Made by a program: the position numbers and the translations under genes
Part shown: positions 1 to 5,039 of the stretch, piece by piece
Layout of the letters: each line of letters opens with the position of its first letter
How positions within the stretch are numbered: the first letter of the stretch is position 1
NCBI GenBank assembly: GCA_003602665.1
Contig: QQSG01000049.1
Coordinates: forward strand, 4,923 to 10,998
From: Candidatus Poseidoniales archaeon
GTDB lineage: Archaea > Thermoplasmatota > Poseidoniia > Poseidoniales > Poseidoniaceae
Reading direction: 5' to 3'
DNA: 6,076 bases
The notes under the pieces: model-generated
What the model saw: the letters and a program-made list of their open reading frames with translations, nothing else
Told to the model about the DNA's origin: nothing
Database searches by the model: none

Positions 1-741
1 GGCGTTACAACAACAATGATCGAGCGAAACACAACAATCCCTGCTCGAAGAAGTGAAATCTTCTCAACTGCAAGCGATAATCAGCCTGCTGTAGAAATTC
101 ACGTCCTTCAGGGTGAACGAGAATTTGCTAAGGATAACACAACCCTTGGTCAATTCCATCTTTCAGATATACCACCTGCACCCCGTGGAGTCCCTCAAGT
201 TGAGGTTACCTTCGACATTGATGCAAACGGTATCGTTAACGTAAGCGCAAAAGACATGGGTACTGGAAAGGAACATTCCATCAAGATTGAATCTCAAACA
301 TCCTTGAGCGAAGAAGATATTCAGAGCAAGATTGCTGAAGCAGAAAACTTTGCAGAGGAAGACAAGCGAAGAAAGGCAAAGGTCGAATTGCGGAACATGG
401 CGGACCAAATCGTCTACCAAACTCGTCGTACTCTCGATGAAAATGAGGACAAACTCGATGCTGCTGATCTTGAACCTGTTCGTGAAAAACTCACTGAACT
501 TGAGGCTCTTGTCCAAGATGGAGAAGGAAAGCCAATCGATTATGATGCAATGGATGAAGCTACAATTCAAGCAAAGGTCAAGGAAGTTGAGGAATCAATG
601 CACGCAATCTCATCCAAACTCTATGAGGCTGCTGCTGCTGAAATGGCTGAATCTGAAAACAGTGAAGGAGATGGGAACATCAACGTCGAAAGCGACGATG
701 TTGTTGATGCTGACTTCGAAGTTGTTGATGAAGAAGACTGA
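1..741 (+). CDS. dnaK: Molecular chaperone DnaK (Hsp70), C-terminal part, 5' end outside window
   Basis: Hsp70 chaperone acting in the cytosol: it binds exposed hydrophobic stretches of unfolded proteins under ATP control, with DnaJ and GrpE as partners. The reading frame is open from base 1, so the gene starts upstream; 246 residues are visible out of roughly 600-640 usual for the family, and the whole ATPase domain is missing. Visible residues 1-105 are the substrate-binding beta-sandwich, with the near-invariant stretches IERNTTIPARRSEIFSTA (about 7-24), IHVLQGER (33-40), PPAPRGVPQVEVTFDIDANG (58-77) and VSAKD (81-85). Residues about 105-215 are the charged helical lid. The last 30 residues are an acidic disordered tail ending DDVVDADFEVVDEED, the usual DnaK tail style. 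Archaeal DnaK is generally regarded as acquired from bacteria. A chaperonin gene follows after 37 bases in the same direction. No dnaJ or grpE is visible. Identification is secure. Confidence 0.98.
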   Translation, partial: GVTTTMIERNTTIPARRSEIFSTASDNQPAVEIHVLQGEREFAKDNTTLGQFHLSDIPPAPRGVPQVEVTFDIDANGIVNVSAKDMGTGKEHSIKIESQTSLSEEDIQSKIAEAENFAEEDKRRKAKVELRNMADQIVYQTRRTLDENEDKLDAADLEPVREKLTELEALVQDGEGKPIDYDAMDEATIQAKVKEVEESMHAISSKLYEAAAAEMAESENSEGDGNINVESDDVVDADFEVVDEED

Positions 742-764
742 GCATCGGACTTATGTGCACGTCT

Positions 765-771
765 AAGGTGG
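765..771 (+). promoter_or_regulatory. Probable ribosome binding site of the chaperonin gene
   Basis: AAGGTGG lies 7 bases before the ATG at 779. Its AGGTG core matches the complement of the archaeal 16S rRNA 3' end (UCACCU). This supports the 779 start and translation from a message with a leader, for example one shared with dnaK. I see no good TATA box in the 37-base spacer; a TTATGT at about 751-756 is at the right distance but is a poor match. Confidence 0.55.
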
Positions 772-778
772 ACCTGCT

Positions 779-2389
779 ATGAGCGAAGTCCCTATCCTTG
801 AGGAGACGGACCGAACCACGGGACGAGATGCCCTTCGTAAGAACATCCAGGCCGCAATCGCATTGGCTGGAGCAGTTCGCTCAACCCTTGGCCCGAAGGG
901 TCTTGACAAACTCTTGGTCGATGATGAAGGCCGAAGTATGGTAACCAATGACGGAATCACCGTTCTTGAATCTGCGAAAGTTGAGCACCCAATTGCACAC
1001 ATGCTAATTTCAGCCAGTGCAACGCAAGACCAAACCGTTCGAGATGGGACCACAACAACAGTTCTTCTCGCTGCTGAATGGTTGCAAAATGCTTGGCATT
1101 TGGTCGTACAAGGCGTACATCCTGCTACGATTGCTCGAGGATATCGAATCGCTGAGGAATTTTGTCGAGATGCCATATCAGAACTCAGCGTTGAAGCCTC
1201 AAAGGAACAAATTCTTGAAGCGACAAAGACATCTTTGGCTGGGAAATTGCATACGCAAATGCAATCGGTCATAGCGAACTGTGCTGTAACTGCAGCAGAA
1301 ACCATCGCCATGGGATCGAAAGGAAAGATTGTTGCCGATCCAACTCGAGTCAAGGTCGTCACTCGAAGTGGGCCAATCATCGATGAATCAAACCTCATCA
1401 CTGGACTCGCACTTTCAAAGAAGCGTGCACATCGAGACATGCCCTCATCACTCGGCCCTGGATCTATTCTCTTGGTAGATGGTGGCTTGGAACTACGCTC
1501 AATGAGTACTGATGTGAAACTCAATGTCACCTCAACTGAAGTCCTTCAATCGTTTAGAGATGCTGAACATGAACGACTCCTCAAACAGGTTGAGAAATTG
1601 TCAGAACTGGGAATTAACGTCCTAGCCTGTCGAGAAGGTATCGATGATGCTATGCATTCTCACCTTGTCAAGGCAGGTATCCAAGCATTCCGACGAGTTG
1701 CTAAGAGCGACTTAGAATTGCTTGCAAGAGGCTGTGGAGCACTGCTTGTGCCAACCATTCATCAAGCCAGAGAAAACGATGTTGGAGTCTTCATCAAGAG
1801 CTACTGTGAACGATGGGGAGATTCAGAACAATGGATATTGGAAGCGGACGAGGGTGGGGCAACATTTGTTGCAACTGGAAGTACTGAAACCGTCGTCGGA
1901 GAAGTCGAGCGATGCTTTGCAGATGCCTTGGGTGTTGCTTGCAGATTGATGGAATCTCCCAAACTTGTTCCTGGCGGTGGTGCAACATACATCGCATTAG
2001 CTCGCCGGCTTCGCAGGTTTGCAGAAACCGTACCTGGCAGAGAACAACTCGCTATCGAAGCCTTTGCTGATGGTTTGGAAGCAGTTCCTCGAGTGCTTGC
2101 AGAGAACGCTGGCATGGATCCAATCGATACCCTTTTGCAAATCGTTTCGCTTCAATCAACACAAAATGATGATTCAATCGGATTGAACGTACTTACGAGA
2201 ACTCCAGAAAATATGTTTGAATCTAAAGTTGTTGAACCTTCTCGTGTTCTCGAACAAGCTATTTCTGGAGCATGTGAATCCTCAGTAGCCGTATTACGTA
2301 TTGATGATGTCCTCTGGGCACGACAAGAAATCAGCGTCCCTACAGACGTGCAAGCATCACTTGACGGAACAGCTCCAGACCGAAGATAA
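779..2389 (+). CDS. Divergent thermosome-like group II chaperonin subunit
   Basis: Group II chaperonin (TCP-1/cpn60 family), which forms a double-ring ATP-driven folding chamber in the archaeal cytosol. It has 536 residues, close to the usual 540-560. The equatorial domain shows TLGPKG (36-41), TNDGIT (56-61) and RDGTTTT (88-94), then the KTSLAGK segment (150-156). The C-terminal equatorial half shows the ADAL aspartate (D382), VPGGGA (397-402), QLAIEAFADGLEAVPRVLAE (423-442), NAGMDPIDTL (443-452) and ILRIDDV-like VLRIDDV (505-511). The three ATPase aspartates therefore appear present (D58, D89, D382). The apical domain (about 200-360) is recognisable from REGIDD (285-290), LVKAGI (296-301) and RRVAKSDLELLA (305-316). 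Oddities: GDGTTT reads RDGTTT; the usual LRGGTEH motif reads VATGSTET (364-371); and the glycine/methionine-rich C-terminal tail is absent, the protein ending GTAPDRR. It is probably a specialised paralogue or third-type subunit rather than the main thermosome subunit. It follows dnaK by 37 bases with a plausible ribosome binding site. Confidence 0.93.
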   Translation: MSEVPILEETDRTTGRDALRKNIQAAIALAGAVRSTLGPKGLDKLLVDDEGRSMVTNDGITVLESAKVEHPIAHMLISASATQDQTVRDGTTTTVLLAAEWLQNAWHLVVQGVHPATIARGYRIAEEFCRDAISELSVEASKEQILEATKTSLAGKLHTQMQSVIANCAVTAAETIAMGSKGKIVADPTRVKVVTRSGPIIDESNLITGLALSKKRAHRDMPSSLGPGSILLVDGGLELRSMSTDVKLNVTSTEVLQSFRDAEHERLLKQVEKLSELGINVLACREGIDDAMHSHLVKAGIQAFRRVAKSDLELLARGCGALLVPTIHQARENDVGVFIKSYCERWGDSEQWILEADEGGATFVATGSTETVVGEVERCFADALGVACRLMESPKLVPGGGATYIALARRLRRFAETVPGREQLAIEAFADGLEAVPRVLAENAGMDPIDTLLQIVSLQSTQNDDSIGLNVLTRTPENMFESKVVEPSRVLEQAISGACESSVAVLRIDDVLWARQEISVPTDVQASLDGTAPDRR

Positions 2390-2452
2390 ACTCGATTTGG
2401 AGTTCTACAAATCATAACCACCCTATAAATATAGTAAATTCGGGGGTTAACC
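2390..2452 (+). promoter_or_regulatory. Intergenic spacer with TATA-like promoter for HMG-CoA synthase
   Basis: This 63-base gap contains CTATAAATATA at 2423-2433, a good archaeal TATA-box-like sequence and the most A+T-rich part of the spacer. Its centre is about 25 bases before the ATG at 2453, so transcription would be expected to start at or within a base or two of the start codon, giving a leaderless message. The bases upstream of the box (AACCACC) are not the purine-rich element typical of a strong TFB site. GGGGGT at 2442-2447, 5 bases before the ATG, could pair with the 16S 3' end with one G-U wobble, which would instead require a leader. No clear T-tract terminator for the chaperonin gene is visible here. 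The promoter suggests that HMG-CoA synthase is a separate transcription unit. Confidence 0.6.
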
Positions 2453-4009
2453 ATGGTCAAAGTTGGGATTGACGATGTGGCGATTCATTTTCCTCGCCTC
2501 TACATGGACATGCGAGACTTCGCAGAAATGAGAGGTGCTGACTATGGGAAATTGAACAAAGGACTCGGATTAGAAGCAATGGCTATTCCAGATGTCCACG
2601 AAGATACAGCGACAATGGGTGCCATGGCAGTCATGCGTTTAATCGATAGAAATGGTCTTGATCCACGAACGATTGGAAGAATGTACCTCGGTACAGAATC
2701 TGCATTAGACGGTGCAAAACCAACTGCAACCTATATCCTCGATATGCTTACTCAACGTTATCAAGACCGTTTTGGAGAAGATTGCTTCCGAAACTGCGAT
2801 GTTGTCGATATGACATTTGCATGTATAGGGGCTGTTGATGCCCTTCACACAACACTCGATTGGGCTGCACGCTCTACGCCTGAAGACGAGCGTGTTGGAG
2901 TTGTCATCTTCTCTGATAATGCAAAATATGATCTTGAATCAAGTGGAGAATACACACAGGGTGCTGGCGGTGGAGCACTTCTTGTCCGTCAGAATCCAAG
3001 ACTCCTCGAAATACCTGATTGTTGGGGCGTCTCAACAACTCCAGTTCATGATTTCTTTAAGCCACGACGAAACGTTAGTCTTCGAAGCGTCATTACAAAC
3101 GTCATGCAACTCGCCCAAGAGACTGGACAGTCACTCAAGAATGGAATTGTTGAGAGAATGGTCAAGCACCTTCCTGAATCAACAGTTCGTAGACTGGGAA
3201 TCTTTGCTCACGGTGAAGAATCCGTTAATGTCCATCGAGATGAACCAGTCTTTGATGGTCAATTCTCCAACCGATGTTACCAACAGGCTGTACGTCAAGC
3301 GTTTTACAACTTTAGTGAACGAGCAATAAAACAAAAGCGATGGGATCCTGAACTCGATACCCGTTTCACTCAACAATGGTCGAGGATTATTATGCACTTG
3401 CCGTATGCGTTCCAAGCAAAACGAATGTTTCCTGATGTCTTCCGACACGATCGAATCAACACAGACATGTGGCCAAAGGTTGCTGAGCAGATTGGAGAAC
3501 AACCTGCAAAACCAAGTTCTGATGATCCTGAAGCCCTCATTGCATGGGAAAAAGAAATGGATGGCTATCGAAGATCTATCTCGAAGACTCCAGAATACCT
3601 TCAATTCCACAAAGAGCGAATTGAGAAGGGTCAGCGCGCTTCAAGTCTGATTGGAAATCAATACACTGGATCTATTTTCCTTGCCCTAATGTCAACATTT
3701 GAATCCGATCTCGAAGATAACTCGAGCCTAGAAGGAGAGTTGTTCGGGCTCTGTGGATATGGCTCAGGTGCGAAAGCGAAGGTCTTCGAAGGCAAGGTTG
3801 CACCAAAGTGGCGAGAAGTTGTTGCCCGATGGCAACTCTTCGAACGTCTTGCTGGACGAGTCGCAATTGACGAAATCACCTATGAAAATTTACACAAAGG
3901 CTTGCAAGAGAACAGTGTTGTACCTCCACGTGGTGAATTCGCTCTGGTAAACATTAGCGAAGAAGGAAACGATGAAGGTGCTCGAACCTACAAATGGATT
4001 TCACAATAA
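2453..4009 (+). CDS. Hydroxymethylglutaryl-CoA synthase, bacterial/eukaryotic type, long form
   Basis: Condenses acetyl-CoA with acetoacetyl-CoA to HMG-CoA, a committed early step of the mevalonate pathway that supplies archaeal isoprenoid lipids. The catalytic triad of the family is visible: glutamate in LGTESALD (E82), the acyl-accepting cysteine in DMTFACIGA (C124), and histidine in IIMHLPYAF (H315). Other family blocks are KYDLESSGEYTQGAG (158-172), PVFDGQFSNRCY (265-276), GNQYTGSIFLALMSTFE (401-417) and GYGSGA (435-440). The N-terminus (VGIDDVAIHFPRLYMDM) and the block order resemble bacterial MvaS and eukaryotic HMGCS, not the shorter archaeal type of about 350 residues that usually sits beside thiolase and a DUF35 gene; neither is present here. 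At 518 residues it is longer than bacterial MvaS (about 390). Part of the excess is an extra segment at about 207-263, between DFFKPRR and PVFDG; another is the long linker between H315 and YTGS. It ends 7 bases before the convergent threonine dehydrogenase stop. Function is secure; origin by transfer is inference. Confidence 0.95.
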   Translation: MVKVGIDDVAIHFPRLYMDMRDFAEMRGADYGKLNKGLGLEAMAIPDVHEDTATMGAMAVMRLIDRNGLDPRTIGRMYLGTESALDGAKPTATYILDMLTQRYQDRFGEDCFRNCDVVDMTFACIGAVDALHTTLDWAARSTPEDERVGVVIFSDNAKYDLESSGEYTQGAGGGALLVRQNPRLLEIPDCWGVSTTPVHDFFKPRRNVSLRSVITNVMQLAQETGQSLKNGIVERMVKHLPESTVRRLGIFAHGEESVNVHRDEPVFDGQFSNRCYQQAVRQAFYNFSERAIKQKRWDPELDTRFTQQWSRIIMHLPYAFQAKRMFPDVFRHDRINTDMWPKVAEQIGEQPAKPSSDDPEALIAWEKEMDGYRRSISKTPEYLQFHKERIEKGQRASSLIGNQYTGSIFLALMSTFESDLEDNSSLEGELFGLCGYGSGAKAKVFEGKVAPKWREVVARWQLFERLAGRVAIDEITYENLHKGLQENSVVPPRGEFALVNISEEGNDEGARTYKWISQ

Positions 4010-4016
4010 AAAGAAA
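4006..4016 (-). terminator. Probable T-rich archaeal terminator of threonine dehydrogenase
   Basis: Read on the minus strand, the TGA stop (4019-4017) is followed directly by TTTCTTTTTAT, a pyrimidine tract of the kind at which archaeal RNA polymerase terminates without needing a hairpin. It lies across the 7-base convergent gap and the last codons of the opposing HMG-CoA synthase gene. No matching T tract follows the HMG-CoA synthase stop on the plus strand, so that message may end inside the opposing gene. Confidence 0.5.
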
Positions 4017-4976
4017 TCAACTTTCCTCTGAGAGGCCATCGAGCATTGCCTTCACAATTGCATCAAGGCCGTAGTTTGGTGACCAATTCCATTCTTCCTT
4101 TGCGACAGAACCATCAATGGAATCAGGCCATGAATCCGCGTATTTCTGGCGAATATCTGGAACAAAATCGCACTTGAAACCGTCTATTTCCTTGGAAATT
4201 GCATCTGCTAATTCTTTAGCGGTGAAAGAATGGCAATCGATGTTGTACCCTGCTTTTGATGGGCCAAGTGTGTCGCTCTGCGCATCCATTAACATCAGAG
4301 TTGCTTTGATGGCATCGTCCATGTACAACATAGGTAGTCGTGTATCAGGACGAACAAAACATTCGTAGTAACCGTGATTGATTGCAGCATCGAAAATCTC
4401 AACAGCGTAATCTGTTGTTCCTCCACCTGCTGGCGCTTTATATGAAATAAGTCCAGGATAACGAATTCCACGAACATCAATTCCATAGTTATCTCCGTAT
4501 TCCTGAGCAAGGGATTCTCCGCTTACCTTTGTCTCTCCATATACGGTTGTCGGATTCAGATCTGTAATCTGAGGAGCATGTTTTGGTGCGTCTGGACCAA
4601 AAACTGCTATCGAAGAAGGGGAAAACACTCGAAGTGAGCACTCCTTTGCAGCCTCGAAGACTGAAATTGTCCCTCCAACGTTCACCTTTCGGCAGAGTTC
4701 AGGGTTTTTTTCCCCAGTAGCAGAAAGCAATGCTGCTAAGTGATAAATAGTTCCTACACCCTCATCATTACATAATTGGATAATCGAATCAGTATCCAAA
4801 ACATCTAGAGTCACATAGGGGCCTTGACTGGTCGTCATCTCATCCTGAATACTGCGGATATCAGAGGCAATTACAGAAGACGCACCATGTTTATCTCTCA
4901 AAGCCTCGACAAGTTCAGTACCGATCTGGCCTAATGCTCCAGTGACCAGAATTGTTTCCCCTGTAGCACCCGACAT
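4017..4976 (-). CDS. L-threonine 3-dehydrogenase, SDR (epimerase-like) type, NAD-dependent
   Basis: Oxidises L-threonine to 2-amino-3-ketobutyrate with NAD+; the product is normally split by 2-amino-3-ketobutyrate CoA ligase to glycine and acetyl-CoA. The protein has 319 residues, the usual size for the short-chain (extended SDR) enzyme, which is unrelated to the zinc-dependent MDR enzyme. The N-terminal Rossmann motif is TGALGQIG (12-19), and the NAD acidic residue lies in ASDI (37-40). Diagnostic blocks are YHLAALLSATGEKNP (78-92), the catalytic serine region SPSSIAVFG (119-127), YGETK (Y146, K150), RYPGLISYK (172-180), GGTTDYAVEIF (185-195), DTRLPMLYMDDAI (211-223) and DIRQKYADSWPDSID (274-288). 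These set it apart from UDP-glucose epimerases. It starts at the ATG at 4976, supported by a strong ribosome binding site, is divergent from pyrG and convergent with HMG-CoA synthase. The partner CoA ligase is not in the window. A run of seven A within the GEKNP codons is intact in frame. Confidence 0.93.
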   Translation of the reverse strand: MSGATGETILVTGALGQIGTELVEALRDKHGASSVIASDIRSIQDEMTTSQGPYVTLDVLDTDSIIQLCNDEGVGTIYHLAALLSATGEKNPELCRKVNVGGTISVFEAAKECSLRVFSPSSIAVFGPDAPKHAPQITDLNPTTVYGETKVSGESLAQEYGDNYGIDVRGIRYPGLISYKAPAGGGTTDYAVEIFDAAINHGYYECFVRPDTRLPMLYMDDAIKATLMLMDAQSDTLGPSKAGYNIDCHSFTAKELADAISKEIDGFKCDFVPDIRQKYADSWPDSIDGSVAKEEWNWSPNYGLDAIVKAMLDGLSEES

Positions 4977-4983
4977 AGTTCAT

Positions 4984-4989
4984 CTCCTT
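4984..4989 (-). promoter_or_regulatory. Strong ribosome binding site of threonine dehydrogenase
   Basis: The minus strand reads AAGGAGATGA, with AAGGAG 7 bases before the ATG at 4976. It is the best Shine-Dalgarno match in the window. It fixes the start codon and implies that this gene is read from a message with a leader. Confidence 0.75.
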
Positions 4990-5012
4990 AGCCAATATTG
5001 ATATGGTATGCG
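4990..5012. promoter_or_regulatory. Candidate shared A+T-rich promoter core between divergent genes
   Basis: The divergent spacer (4977-5039, 63 bases) has one A+T-rich block, around CAATATTGATATGG (4993-5006). It is TATA-like in both directions. For pyrG a box centred near 4999 would place the start of transcription near 5024, giving a leader of about 16 bases. For threonine dehydrogenase a box here would place the start near 4975, which conflicts with use of the AAGGAG site, so the true promoter for that gene may lie further upstream inside pyrG. No classic TATA box is seen. Confidence 0.35.
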
Positions 5013-5033
5013 CGACGGCCTAAAAGCCCGTTG
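5013..5033 (+). other. Small imperfect hairpin just before the pyrG start codon
   Basis: CGACGGC (5013-5019) can pair with GCCCGTTG (5026-5033) around a CTAAAA loop, with one bulged C and one G-U pair: about seven base pairs, ending 6 bases before the TTG at 5040. It would lie wholly or partly in the pyrG leader if transcription starts upstream of it. No function is demonstrated, and a stem of this size can arise by chance. Confidence 0.3.
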
Positions 5034-5039
5034 ATAGAG

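Noticed and set aside
16..18. ATG at base 16 as the start of a short DnaK-like protein
   Set aside because: The frame is open to base 1 and the preceding codons (GVTTT) continue the conserved DnaK GGVMTT-type segment, so this is an internal methionine of a gene cut by the window edge.
332..766. 144-residue plus-strand frame overlapping the dnaK lid region
   Set aside because: It is out of frame with the conserved DnaK lid and tail. The Leu/Lys/Met-rich translation is typical of a frame-shifted reading of Glu/Ala-rich codons.
763..1530. 255-residue open frame on the minus strand opposite the chaperonin gene
   Set aside because: It lies wholly inside the conserved equatorial and apical coding region of the chaperonin, is rich in Ser, Arg and Cys as shadow frames are here, and matches no family I recognise. 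The plus strand clearly encodes the gene.
3179..3610. 143-residue minus-strand frame across the HMG-CoA synthase insertion
   Set aside because: Considered as a possible nested gene explaining the extra segment, but the insertion is in frame with the catalytic blocks on both sides and the antisense product has no recognisable features.
4698..4715. T7 run on the plus strand as a terminator for HMG-CoA synthase
   Set aside because: It is almost 700 bases past the stop and lies inside the opposing threonine dehydrogenase gene, where it encodes the conserved GEKNP motif.
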